A stretch of DNA of 64,000 nt from Isoetes taiwanensis (Eukaryota; Streptophyta; Lycopodiopsida; Isoetales; Isoetaceae), in assembly GCA_021234155.1 (NCBI GenBank), contig JAJEKV010000066.1, positions 6,296,800 to 6,360,799 on the forward strand, read 5' to 3'. The position numbers and the translations under genes were made by a program. The notes below the pieces were generated by a model. That model had not been told where the DNA came from, ran no database searches, and saw only the letters and a program-made list of their open reading frames with translations. This document shows positions 41,606 through 51,405 of the stretch, in pieces; position 1 is the first letter of the stretch; every line of letters starts with the position of its first letter.

Positions 41606-44131
41606 TCACAAAAGGAGCTCTTTGTATACAACATTCGGAGTAGTTTTTGTCGTATTTTCTGGAGCTAAAAGAATTAATACATCATTCCTATTTCGGACAC
41701 GGGTGAACGCTGTGTATAGTTGACCATGTGCAAAGACACTTGTACGTAGGTCAATGACCAAACGGTCCAATGTAAGACCTTGGCAACTATTGAACGTACT
41801 CGAATATGAGAGACGAAGTGGCAATTGACGTCTATGAATAGTCCATGGACGATTATCTGGTTGATAGAAAAAGTCTACTCTAGATATTGGGTATACATTT
41901 CCTGTTAGTTGAGAAGAGTCACCCAGCACTCTAACCATTACAAACTTTTCATGCATAGATTCAATAACAACCCTTGCATTCTTTACTAAACCTTTTTCCA
42001 TATCTAGTCTTTTCATTATATGGCAAATTGCCCCTACCTTAAGCTTCAATTCATGCTTAGGAAAACCAGAGTGTGTAAAGTTATTCAAGAAATCTGAGGT
42101 CGCATATGGGTGATCATGTATGAGTTCATCTTGTTCAGTGATATGATCGTGGCTATAATAAGATTTATCATGATTAGGAACTTTCTTCAATATATCGTCA
42201 CTGAAGTTGTCAACGAGCTTGTTGATCGGCGATATAAAGTTTCGTTTTTCGCATAGATTTGGACACGACAGAATCCTTGACGGATAAAGAAAATTGGATG
42301 CATCTGTAACACTAGTAGTTGAGTGAAACATATCAAGTGACACCATGGTCTGCTCCCAATTTTCTCCAATGTTGTCAACAAATCGTATGAGCTCTAGATC
42401 TCCCGCATTGCGTACTGGTTGATTCAACCTCAACACTCGAAAAATCGCCCATAAGGTCGACGACTTTATAGACGCATTGAATGATGCAATTCTTCCTCCT
42501 CCCTTCACAACGGGTGCAACTTGTCTAAAATCCCCACAAGCTATAAAATGTTTTCCCCCAAAAGGAAGGTTGTTTTTACACAAGCGTTGCAATGCAAAAT
42601 TTGCACTTTCTACGACAGCTTTATTAGCCATCGGAAACTCGTCCCAAATAATCACCTTAGACTCAATAAGCAATTGCGCTGATCCCGAATCTAACTCTAA
42701 CATTGAATGAATCCCAACGTTGTTTTCAATAACAGGGATTTGAAATAAGGAATGTGCTGTACGACCTCCTGGATATAGTAGGGCCGAAAGACCTGTAGTA
42801 GCACATGGAAGAACTATGCATCCATTGCCACGTAATAATAAACATAAGCAATTCAAGAGATATGTCTTTCCTGTGCCAGCTTTCCCATCAATAAAAATAG
42901 CCTCATTATCTTGTGGAGAGTCTAGCCATTGTCTCAAGAATCTGTATATGTCCAACTGATTATCCGTCATAGTACTTGACATTTGCATTGCAGTACTCAA
43001 ATACAATGCATGATCAGAAAATTTTTCCATTTCACGCATTACATCTTTTGCAACACGTCGTTGCAATTGAAGTCCAAATGCCGTGATGCTAGTGCCATGT
43101 TGTACCAAAATATTATTAATTAAGTGTAGAGACTCATTAAAAGCGATCACATCATCGTTTGGGGTTTCATCAATTAGATCTAGACTCATAGGTACCCGAA
43201 ACTTCATCCACAATTCAATCGCTGGTCCCTGATCGAGTAATAACATTGCAAAAAGGAAACGAAGTTGTGTAGGACTAAGCGAAAGAGAAACTGCCTCTTC
43301 CATAACTAGCGCTGCCTCATTGTGTGCTGAAAGTAAACCTTCTGCTTCTGCAGCCTGTTGATATGTGTCATAATGTTGGTTATTAACAATCTTCAATGCA
43401 TCCCATGACCTCGCAGGTCGATGTAATAATATTTGTCTTAAATAAAATGCCTCGCCGACTTTGGGCAACAATAAACGTATCCTACATACCAATGGTTGTC
43501 TCGATCTCTTCTTGACAATGTTCTGTGTGAAACCCTCTTGTTCTTGTTCCAAGTAAGTTCCAGGTTCTAAGAATCGTTCAGAAGTGCACGGTGTCAAAGT
43601 ATACTGTTCATAATACTGGATGTACGTGCATGCATCGAACACTGGATCCAATGGTCGTAGAAAATATCGGTCCAATAATGATTTCGTGTTTAAGCGTGGC
43701 AAGTGTAGGGGCAAGCACTTAACTGCAGGAGCTTTGTTTGTTACATCATACGACATAATTCGCCAAGACGCTTCCATGGCTGACAGATACCGCGCTTTTA
43801 AATAATCCTGTATTTCATTCCTATGAGATGATCTCGAAGCATGGTCATGAGAGGTATCTCTCGAATCATGATTCACATCGTTCTCTGTACGTTCTAAGCT
43901 TATAATATGTGCATCACGCGGATTACTAATTCTTATTTGGTTAGAAACCAAGGGTGATTGTGTAGCCATATGACTGTCTTGAGTTATTTGAAATTTTGCG
44001 ATGCTCGAATCCTTTATATATGTAACCATAAAGATAAGAAAAAACATGTACAGTGGATGCAATATCAACCATAAGATGGCAATCGAGTTCGTGGAGCAAG
44101 AATGCATTATATGGAACAATCCACATATCAT
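41606..44131 (-). CDS. Helitron helicase (Pif1-like), second half of Rep/helicase
   Basis: 841-residue frame. The Helitron helicase unwinds DNA during rolling-circle transposition. Homology to plant Helitron proteins starts near residue 105 (NEIQDYLKARYLSAMEASWR, then LPLHLPRL). Pif1/RecD motifs: Walker A GKAGTGKT (416-423), Walker B VIIWDEFPM (493-501), GDFRQVAPVV (533-542), and the C-terminal STFNSCQGLTLDRLVID and QLYTAFTRVRN. The first ~60 residues look like read-through from another frame. It overlaps the Rep frame by about 190 bp, so the two halves of what is normally one protein are joined by an intron or are split by a frameshift in 43,830-44,000. Confidence 0.93.
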   Translation of the reverse strand: MICGLFHIMHSCSTNSIAILWLILHPLYMFFLIFMVTYIKDSSIAKFQITQDSHMATQSPLVSNQIRISNPRDAHIISLERTENDVNHDSRDTSHDHASRSSHRNEIQDYLKARYLSAMEASWRIMSYDVTNKAPAVKCLPLHLPRLNTKSLLDRYFLRPLDPVFDACTYIQYYEQYTLTPCTSERFLEPGTYLEQEQEGFTQNIVKKRSRQPLVCRIRLLLPKVGEAFYLRQILLHRPARSWDALKIVNNQHYDTYQQAAEAEGLLSAHNEAALVMEEAVSLSLSPTQLRFLFAMLLLDQGPAIELWMKFRVPMSLDLIDETPNDDVIAFNESLHLINNILVQHGTSITAFGLQLQRRVAKDVMREMEKFSDHALYLSTAMQMSSTMTDNQLDIYRFLRQWLDSPQDNEAIFIDGKAGTGKTYLLNCLCLLLRGNGCIVLPCATTGLSALLYPGGRTAHSLFQIPVIENNVGIHSMLELDSGSAQLLIESKVIIWDEFPMANKAVVESANFALQRLCKNNLPFGGKHFIACGDFRQVAPVVKGGGRIASFNASIKSSTLWAIFRVLRLNQPVRNAGDLELIRFVDNIGENWEQTMVSLDMFHSTTSVTDASNFLYPSRILSCPNLCEKRNFISPINKLVDNFSDDILKKVPNHDKSYYSHDHITEQDELIHDHPYATSDFLNNFTHSGFPKHELKLKVGAICHIMKRLDMEKGLVKNARVVIESMHEKFVMVRVLGDSSQLTGNVYPISRVDFFYQPDNRPWTIHRRQLPLRLSYSSTFNSCQGLTLDRLVIDLRTSVFAHGQLYTAFTRVRNRNDVLILLAPENTTKTTPNVVYKELLL

Positions 44132-46376
44132 TCACACTCCGTCTTCTATACTGGACATAGCCCTTTGAGTCAACATGTGTTGTTGCATTGATTGATTTAG
44201 GATATTTGTAACAGCACGGAGAGTTGCGTGGAGAACACCTATCGGAATGTCTGTGTATCATGAATTTTTGAACCTGAGCTCGAAGTACTGGATCATTCGG
44301 TAGCTCAGCAGATATTAGTTCGTCAATACACTCCATTGGTATATCTGGTTCAGTTCTTAACACAAGATGTGAGTGTGGTAGGCCTCGTTTTTGAAACTCC
44401 ACAACAGTTATTATATATGATATATGCTGAAAGAATCTATGTAACAACTCCTTCAATCGCTGCAATCGTCCATGGAAGCAACGAACCACAATCATAGGTA
44501 TATCAGATGCATTTTGACCTGGCTTAAGACTAGCCTTTATCTCTGGCCAATCCGTATTGGTGGTCATGGTAATGAATAAAGTAGGGTGTCCTTTTGACCT
44601 AGATAATGCTAGCGCATCAGCAACCTGTACGGAACACCATCTTTGGGATCCTAGAAACGATGCAGGCAATATAACGTCACCATTGTCATTGTTTTCTCGT
44701 TCCGAATAATCTTCATCATACTGTGTTCTCCTGTTTCGAAACGCAGTTGTCCTGAAATAATTCAACCGCGCGTCTTCAATCCTTGAATACATATCGACTA
44801 AATATTCTCCACATAAACGACCTAGCACCGAGAACCTGTTCTCATGTAATAGCCTACTCCTGTACCATTGCAGTTGTGTAAAGCCATACTCATTATTGGG
44901 GCCCCATCCTGGAGTTCCATGTGGAAAAAATAATGGATATTGCAAGGGTTCATACATAGGATCAAGGATATTCATAAAAGTTGGTTCCCCCTCACTTTGA
45001 GCCCAAAAACCAGCAACTCGGGATCCAATATCAGCCATATTACTACTATCTGCAATTGCGGCGATTTCACCACCAGCAACTAATCCTTGAATTGATATAT
45101 ACGCTGAAGGCATACGCATGCTCCCCATCGTTCTAAGATGTCCAATAAATGGGTTAGTTTCATTAAGGACTGATCCAACGATTGTGACCCACCAGAATGG
45201 CAATCTTCTAGTAGCGGCCTCTGCATAACGTTCTGAATCATCATATATATACCAATGTATGGGATGTCCCGACTCCATCGTAGGACGTATTCTATGGTAT
45301 GTTAGATCCATGATAGTTACTGACGAAGGGAATCTTAAATTAACAAACTCACCAGTGACTCCAAGGACGCTAAAACAAAACAGCTTATTCACTTTTCGTG
45401 ATAACTCCGCAAACCCTTGTATATTATAAAGAACGTGGAGTGCATTAGGCAATGGTGGTAATGGTGGTAGTAACCATCTCCCTTTATTACAACAAAATCC
45501 ATCCTTCTCAACATTGAGCAATGGTATTTGACAGTATGTACACTGTCTATTCCATGTGCACATTGTGTAACTTCGACGTATTGCTAATTTCATTTGATTT
45601 GCCTGAGCCTGCCAATGTGTTAAAGATGGTAATGCTATTCTCTGACTGGTATGTTCGCAATGGTCATGTGATTGATCACATGACGTACTTGTTGAGGCTG
45701 CATGTGTGGACGTTAAGTCTTGGGTTAACGTAGATGAGATATGGGATTGTTGTGAATATTGTCTAGCTCTTTCTCGCATTCTAAGCCTACCATGGACATG
45801 CATATGCACTCCATTGGATAATTCGCTTGATGGTTCTGCATTTGCATCTATTATAGGTGTGCAATCACTTTCATGCAAGCATGTTTGACTAGATGGAATA
45901 CTTGCAAGTTCTGCACGTGCAATTGTTGGATCCCGGCTTATTGGAGGTGCGGATTGAATTTGACTAGATCGTTGTCGAGCTCTTTCTCGCATTCTGAGAC
46001 CAGTTCGTCCAGACAAATTCGTGTGACGCTCTCTGTCCCTCTGGCGTACAATGGCAAATGCATCAGCTGATAAATTGGCATAGCGTTCTCTTCTTCTATA
46101 TCGTATTCTCTCCCTATGTTCTTCTGAAAGGTTTGCGTAGCGACCCTCATTTCTATGTTGCACGTTCTCTCTATAACTTTCACTTTCATCTATCTGCGTG
46201 ACCCCTCTATTATCTATCGACCTCGCATAACGTTGTCTCCTTCGCTCTCTGGCTCTCTCTCGTATCCTTTCTCTATCCTCATCCGGTAAATTTGAGTAGT
46301 GTTCTCTAACTGCCCGTCGATGCCTTTCTCTATCTAGTTCTACAACCGCTCTATCACCATCATCCATTGTTTTCAA
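43941..46376 (-). CDS. Helitron Rep (HUH nuclease) with N-terminal Arg-rich repeats
   Basis: 811-residue frame starting MKTMDDGDRAVVELDRERH. The N-terminus has repeated RERIRERARERRRQRYANLS-like units (to about residue 150), common before the Rep domain in plant Helitrons. The Helitron-like N domain follows (TMCTWNRQCTYCQIPLLNVE, FPHGTPGW). The Rep nuclease has the HUH motif in KRGLPHSHLVLR (GLPHSH from residue 665) and the paired tyrosines in FSYLYGYIYKGFE (about 780-790) that cut and join DNA. The C-terminus then leaves homology and overlaps the helicase frame. No inactivating stop lies inside the Rep domain. Confidence 0.93.
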   Translation of the reverse strand: MKTMDDGDRAVVELDRERHRRAVREHYSNLPDEDRERIRERARERRRQRYARSIDNRGVTQIDESESYRENVQHRNEGRYANLSEEHRERIRYRRRERYANLSADAFAIVRQRDRERHTNLSGRTGLRMRERARQRSSQIQSAPPISRDPTIARAELASIPSSQTCLHESDCTPIIDANAEPSSELSNGVHMHVHGRLRMRERARQYSQQSHISSTLTQDLTSTHAASTSTSCDQSHDHCEHTSQRIALPSLTHWQAQANQMKLAIRRSYTMCTWNRQCTYCQIPLLNVEKDGFCCNKGRWLLPPLPPLPNALHVLYNIQGFAELSRKVNKLFCFSVLGVTGEFVNLRFPSSVTIMDLTYHRIRPTMESGHPIHWYIYDDSERYAEAATRRLPFWWVTIVGSVLNETNPFIGHLRTMGSMRMPSAYISIQGLVAGGEIAAIADSSNMADIGSRVAGFWAQSEGEPTFMNILDPMYEPLQYPLFFPHGTPGWGPNNEYGFTQLQWYRSRLLHENRFSVLGRLCGEYLVDMYSRIEDARLNYFRTTAFRNRRTQYDEDYSERENNDNGDVILPASFLGSQRWCSVQVADALALSRSKGHPTLFITMTTNTDWPEIKASLKPGQNASDIPMIVVRCFHGRLQRLKELLHRFFQHISYIITVVEFQKRGLPHSHLVLRTEPDIPMECIDELISAELPNDPVLRAQVQKFMIHRHSDRCSPRNSPCCYKYPKSINATTHVDSKGYVQYRRRSVNDMWIVPYNAFLLHELDCHLMVDIASTVHVFSYLYGYIYKGFEHRKISNNSRQSYGYTITLGF

Positions 46377-46801
46377 TCACATGTAAGTGATGTCTAATAG
46401 ATCCAGGTATAAACACCCTATGATCTAACTAGGATAACATCGTAGCATAGCACATAACTAACCTGATTCGACTTTACGATTCACAGTCCTCCATTGGGAA
46501 AGAACATTTTTTATACCTGAAGCACAACGTAAATGTCTCGTTACACTTTCTATGCAAATACTGCACGGCACAAAGCATATTACATCAAATGATACATGTA
46601 ACAAAGATTCCAATCATGTATTTATATTAAACATATTCATGCATGATATAAATCATCAAAGGAATTAAGCTAACACAAATATTCTACACCTTAACACATA
46701 TAACACAAGAGCAAGAATAAGGAAAGGACACTAAAGTCTGCACAACAACACATATACTTCGTACTTAAGTCATTTCTTTATATTGCGTGCATCGATTAGA
46801 T

Positions 46802-47197
46802 CTACATGTCTCCATTAAGTATAGCTGTGGCAATACTATTATTAGCTTCAACAATATGTAGAAGTCGATGCAGACGAGTTATCTGTGCAGTAAGCTTGTT
46901 GACAGCTATAGATAGAACGAGAACATCCTTAGACATCTTATCAAATTCATCAGATAGCCTATCTATTTGGATTTGCATCCTCCTCGTCATCGATAAAGAA
47001 GGGTGTACTCGGTGCGACACCATGCACGAGGCAATTTGATTTCCTTTACGTTCCTTCTTTATGGTTAGCCTACGCCTTTTATGAGAATTTTGCTTATCGT
47101 TTGAATATACACCCATGTCACGCACGTTTAAAGGTTCAACAATACCACTTTCTACTTCAGGACTAGCCTCAACCGTTGTCTCAACCAACTCCGCCAT
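46802..47197 (-). CDS. Helitron-associated coiled-coil protein (CC131)
   Basis: 131 residues, ATG to stop, between the P113 gene and Rep on the same strand. It has a basic middle (HKRRRLTIKKERKGNQIA) and a C-terminal heptad region (LSDEFDKMSKDVLVLSIAVN, KLTAQITRLHRLLHIVEANN). It shares the pattern NQIA...H...SMT/SK...L..E.DKMS.-VL.LS..VNKL..Q..RLHRLL.I-E with CC141 at 50,281-50,706, so both belong to one family. It may form oligomers. I do not recognise it in any known protein; association with Helitron function is inferred from synteny and duplication. Confidence 0.7.
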   Translation of the reverse strand: MAELVETTVEASPEVESGIVEPLNVRDMGVYSNDKQNSHKRRRLTIKKERKGNQIASCMVSHRVHPSLSMTRRMQIQIDRLSDEFDKMSKDVLVLSIAVNKLTAQITRLHRLLHIVEANNSIATAILNGDM

Positions 47198-47303
47198 TTA
47201 CACTACAACATAAGACACAAAAAATACTCAATAAAATACTAAGACCAAATCTTTTCATTAATGTAATATAGTACCATGTACATCAAAATACCCAAAACTA
47301 CAC

Positions 47304-47645
47304 TCAATGAAATATTCCAACTTCAATCTTACAATCCACTATATCAGTTTCCACCTTGAAGATACCCGCAGGTTCAATGGTTTTAGTGTCCAAATAAGTT
47401 TCAAGATAATACGATATGACACTAACTGGCTCATTTGTTTGTATATACTCTACCCTATCGAAGCATGAGCTAGAGACAAAGCGTTCCACAACCAGTGCAT
47501 CAAATAGACGTTCTGATGATCCATGTATCCATCCACATTGCACATGATATAATGCATCATCACTCTCTTTAACAACAGCTATATAAAAAAACGACTTCAT
47601 TTGTGAAGACATCATGACAATAGTCTTTGATAATTCAATGCCCAT
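47304..47645 (-). CDS. Helitron-associated P113 protein, copy A
   Basis: 113 residues from MGIELSKTIVMMSS to a stop. No known domain is recognised; the protein is mixed alpha/beta in composition with no signal peptide or membrane segment. It is nearly identical to the gene at 52,712-53,053 and distantly similar to P121 at 49,592-49,957 (shared MGxxLP, CGW-x-x-GS, AL, KY, F-V-x-D-x-V). A TATA box (47,883-47,893 on the minus strand) lies about 240 bp upstream. It is followed by CC131 and Rep/helicase on the same strand. The conserved frame in two copies supports a real gene. Confidence 0.72.
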   Translation of the reverse strand: MGIELSKTIVMMSSQMKSFFYIAVVKESDDALYHVQCGWIHGSSERLFDALVVERFVSSSCFDRVEYIQTNEPVSVISYYLETYLDTKTIEPAGIFKVETDIVDCKIEVGIFH

Positions 47646-47882
47646 TTGGACTTAGTAACAATATACATCAATAACCTAGTTGGAACCACATACAATACAC
47701 GTTCATTAATCATATTCAATGCAATGAAAGAAAAATGCTAGTTTCATATTAAACACTCCAAATTTCAACAATGGAACAAAATGGGATAATATTCACCTTG
47801 CATATAATTAGTGAAGGAGAAGAGAAGCGCTCACAATAGCTCTTCAAGTGATCTGAATGGCTTGAGACAACCCTGGACCCTT

Positions 47883-47893
47883 CTATTTATAGG
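47883..47893 (-). promoter_or_regulatory. TATA box for the P113 copy A unit
   Basis: CCTATAAATAG on the minus strand, followed by a leader of about 240 nt to the P113 ATG. The whole promoter region is repeated in front of P113 copy B (TATA at 53,292-53,302). Confidence 0.7.
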
Positions 47894-47938
47894 ATGGAGT
47901 TTTCTCGGATGGTCGACACATATGAATAATCTACGGTT

Positions 47939-48715
47939 ATATTCATGCCAAGTGTCGACATCACAATTTGCATGTAATTATTAATGTCATTGGATATATA
48001 TGGAATCCTAATGATATCCATTTTATATTATATATTATATTATATATTATTAGGATAATTATGGATATATTTGGGATTGACATCTTATCCTATAATAAAT
48101 ATGCCAATCATATGAGTCATAAATGCAAGATTTAACATTTATATCACAATATCACATGTCAACTTCTAGAAGATGTATCTCACACGAATATGCCACGTGT
48201 ACTTACAAATCATGTCAAATCGTACTTCCTACATTTTGGTTCATAAATGCAATTAGAGCACGTGTGAATTTAACATTTATATCCCATTATCACATGTCAA
48301 TTTTTAGAAGCTAAAGGTGTATTTCATATGGATATTCATGCCAAGTGTCGACATCACAATTTGCATGTAATTATTAATGTCATTGGATATATATGGAATC
48401 CTAATGATATCCATTTTATTAGGATAATTATGGATATATTTGGGATTGACATCTTATCCTATAATAAATATGCCAATCATATGAGTCATAAATGCAAGAT
48501 TTAACATTTATATCACAATATCATATGTCAACTTCTAGAAGGCGTATCTCACACGAATATGCCACGTGTACTTACAAATCATGTCAAATCGTACTTCCTA
48601 TATTTTCATTCATAAATGCAATTAGAGCACGTGCGAATTTAACATTTATATCCCATTATCACATGTCAATTTCTAGAAGCTAAAGGTGTATTTCATATGG
48701 ATATGCCACGTGTAC
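47939..48715. repeat. Tandem ~393-bp direct repeat upstream of P113 copy A
   Basis: Unit starts at ATATTCATGCCAAGTGTCGA at 47,939 and again at 48,332. It includes GGATATATATGGAATCC, ATCTTATCCTATAATAAA, AACTTCTAGAAG and a CACGTG G-box (GCCACGTGTAC). The first unit has an extra AT-rich run (48,026-48,052). The same blocks recur at 53,350-53,760 and 53,785-53,940. Confidence 0.88.
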
Positions 48716-48808
48716 TTCAAATTGAGAACACATACATTGAAAACGTGTATGAGATCACAAGGCAAATAACTAACATTAAGTTGGTTCTATAAGTTAGCAC
48801 ATAGCTCG

Positions 48809-49138
48809 TTAGAACCAAGTGTGTGGAAAACTATGTGAATGAGCTTGGCAGTCATCTTCATGCACATGTGTTCGACTACATGGAATACTTGCAGGTTCTG
48901 CATGTGCAATTGTTACATCCTGGTTTATTGCAAATGCGGACGAAAATTGACCAGATCGTTGTCGAGCTCCTTCTTCCATTGTGAGAGCATAACGTTGTCT
49001 CCCCCGTTCTCTAGCTCTCTCTCGTATCCTCTCTCTATCCCCTTCCGCTAAATTTGAGTAGCGTTCTCTAACTGATCGTCGATGCCTTTCTCTATTTAGT
49101 TCTACAACTGTTCTATCACCATCCTCCATAGTTCTCAA
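48809..49138 (-). pseudogene. Duplicated Rep N-terminus fragment
   Basis: 109-residue frame from MRTMEDGDRTVVELNRERH, a close copy of the Rep N-terminus at 46,376. After RERGRQRYALTMEE the text jumps to ARQRSGQ...ASIPCSRTHVHEDDC, matching Rep residues after about 130, so one block of Arg-rich repeats has been deleted. It stops before the Helitron-like and HUH domains. It is a broken second copy of the Rep gene start. Confidence 0.8.
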
Positions 49139-49410
49139 TCATATGTAAGTGATGTCTAATAGATCCGGGTACAAACACTCTATGGTGTGACTAAGATAAC
49201 GTCGTAACTGATTTGACTTTACGATTCACGGTCCTCTATTGGGAGAGAACTTCTACTCACACCCGAAACACAATATAAATGCGTCGTTACACTTTTTATG
49301 CAAATAATGCACGGCACAAAGCATACTACAACAAACGATAAATGTCACAAAGAGCCCAATCACATGTTCGTACTTAAGTCATTTATTTATACTGCGTGCA
49401 TCGATTAGAT

Positions 49411-49500
49411 CTAAATGGCTCTATCACATATAGCTATGGCAATATTATTATTAGCTTCAACGATTTGTAGAAGTCGACGGAGACGCTTCAAAAAATTCTC
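49411..49500 (-). pseudogene. Coiled-coil family fragment
   Basis: The minus strand reads LRRLLQIVEANNNIAIAI, the same C-terminus as CC131 (LHRLLHIVEANNSIATAI), with matching 3' flanks (CTGCGTGCATCGATTAGATC). The 5' part of this copy is lost. Together with the Rep fragment it defines a second, decayed copy of the CC-Rep segment. Confidence 0.75.
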
Positions 49501-49591
49501 AAATTGACAAAATTCCATGGACAAATGAGTTTTGCCACGCTTGCAATATTTAGATATCGTTAAGTTAATACAACATATAACAACAATATAT

Positions 49592-49957
49592 TCATGACAT
49601 ATCATCCGTGACCTTATAAAGTAAAACTTTCAAGGTTTCCTCAACCCAATCTGCTTTCACTCGAAATGCAGCAATTGATTGAGGGAATCTTGGGTTACCA
49701 TATTTGTGTAAAAAGTATGTCAAAGCGGCACATGGTTTATACGTGTCTACTACTTCCATCAAGGTAAATAGAGAATCAGGAAAGTACTTCGTCTCGGCAA
49801 GTGCGGTATAGATCGCTCGCCCGGATCCCTCAAGCCATCCACAATTCATGTAGTAAGGTTCATCTGTCATATTCTGTAGCTCTCGAATGGTTATACAAAG
49901 AAGACGCTTGTTCCCGTCCATTCGAATCAGAATGTCATCAGGCAATGGTACACCCAT
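49592..49957 (-). CDS. P121, diverged member of the P113 family
   Basis: 121 residues from MGVPLPDDILIRMDGNKR to a stop. It aligns over most of its length with P113 (MGVPLP against MGIELP, MNCGWLEGSGRAIYTAL against VQCGWIHGSSERLFDAL, ALTYFLHKYGN against VISYYVEKYLD), with roughly a third of residues shared by eye. No catalytic motif is recognised. The open frame kept through such divergence suggests selection. It is followed on the same strand by the CC fragment, repeating the P113-CC order. Confidence 0.65.
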   Translation of the reverse strand: MGVPLPDDILIRMDGNKRLLCITIRELQNMTDEPYYMNCGWLEGSGRAIYTALAETKYFPDSLFTLMEVVDTYKPCAALTYFLHKYGNPRFPQSIAAFRVKADWVEETLKVLLYKVTDDMS

Positions 49958-50280
49958 CGAAACCTATTAATATACATACAATCACGTAAGCAATTTTTTT
50001 ACATGTATGTAGATAGACATCGATAGATAATGCCATAGCTAATTTTAAAACATTATCCAATACTCGTTTTTTTAACCTTTGTCTAGCTGGCAATAAGTCG
50101 AATATTTGCATTCACACAATATAGAACTAGCAAAGCTATAGTTGCGTTTCGCTGTACAAAAACCACCATGACTTTATTTGAAACAAACAGTCTATGTTCC
50201 TATGTATATATAAATCCTTGATTGTTGTACATTCTATATTGTAACATCCACATTAATCATTTGCACGTTTCATTTTTTTT

Positions 50281-50706
50281 CTACACTTGTTTCGCCCACA
50301 TGCTTCTCGCAACATCATTGGTGCACTCGATTATTTGCAGAAGGCGATGTAATCTATTTAGCTGTCCACATAGTTTGTTAACGTTCATAGATAATTTAAG
50401 CACTTCATTGGACATCTTATCTACTTCAGTTGCTAAACTCACTAGTTGCACGCTCAATTTCTTTGACATGCTCGGAATTGCACACAACCTATGGGACGTT
50501 ATATGTAGTGCAATCTGATTCTGCCTCCTTTTCTGAATTTTCTTATTGGCCCCAGTCATTCCTATTCTCTTTCTCTTCGTTGGCATCTCATCCAACGTTC
50601 GTTGAACTGTTTGACTGTTTGAACATTCACCTACATCATCAGTACCATCGAATGGTGTACTTCTAACTTTCTTCTGAGGTTGTTCTTCCATTATTCTACA
50701 AAGCAA
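50281..50706 (-). CDS. Helitron-associated coiled-coil protein (CC141)
   Basis: 141 residues; the second ATG (MEEQPQKKVRSTPFDG) may be the true start. It has an acidic/basic N-terminus, a basic cluster (KKIQKRRQNQIALHITSH) and a C-terminal coiled coil (LATEVDKMSNEVLKLSMNVN, KLCGQLNRLHRLLQIIE). Paralogue of CC131, clearly similar in the last ~80 residues and not in the N-terminus. Not recognised outside this locus. Confidence 0.68.
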   Translation of the reverse strand: MLCRIMEEQPQKKVRSTPFDGTDDVGECSNSQTVQRTLDEMPTKRKRIGMTGANKKIQKRRQNQIALHITSHRLCAIPSMSKKLSVQLVSLATEVDKMSNEVLKLSMNVNKLCGQLNRLHRLLQIIECTNDVARSMWAKQV

Positions 50707-50991
50707 TAGAAAATGTGATCTTTAGAATATCTAAGGTGCAATGAACATGCATACATATCTCACTACAGGTATTCTCAAGGATCCATACTTGTATTTTTTA
50801 TATATATAAGTATTATCATTTCAATATTCACATTTGCAATATACTACCATCGGTACAACAAACAATTATATCGCTCAAGTTCTCTTACCATGTCCCCACA
50901 CACAACATGGCAATTCGCACTACGAATACCGACTTATACGTGTTCCATACTCAGTAACCATAGCGGATATGTTCATAACAATATGTAGACA

Positions 50992-51405
50992 TTATCGTCT
51001 ACGATATTCTCCCCTATTGAAAACTTCAATTGTCACATCATTTGCCAAGATCAAAGTCCCATTCATTTCAAGACAAAATATCGCTGCATAAGCCTGTAAT
51101 ATTGTGAATCGACTCTCCCGAGTTCTTAATAACAACAAGTGGCGAGGATCCATATTTCCATCCGTTATGGCTTCGTCAAATAAGTAACTAGAATTTATAA
51201 TTCTAATGTTATTCATATCGTCCTCCTTGAACGACACAATTGAGAATAAATGATCAGTTCCAATGTGTCTAAGAAACGCCACTGTCTGTCTACTCCTCCT
51301 TGCACCAAAAACCAATGCATACACGAGCAAGAACTCGTGACCTCCAACTATAGTCACACCCAAACTCTGGAGTACAGCTAGTGTCAACTCCACTGCCCCA
51401 TCCAT
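50992..51405 (-). CDS. Hypothetical 137-residue protein (P137)
   Basis: ATG to stop on the same strand as the neighbouring accessory genes. The N-terminus is MDGAVELTLAVLQSLGVTIV, the middle is GARRSRQTVAFLRHIGTDHL, and the end is EMNGTLILANDVTIEVFNRG. It has the size and position (upstream of a CC gene) of a P113-type gene, but I cannot align it convincingly to P113. Function unknown. Confidence 0.55.
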   Translation of the reverse strand: MDGAVELTLAVLQSLGVTIVGGHEFLLVYALVFGARRSRQTVAFLRHIGTDHLFSIVSFKEDDMNNIRIINSSYLFDEAITDGNMDPRHLLLLRTRESRFTILQAYAAIFCLEMNGTLILANDVTIEVFNRGEYRRR

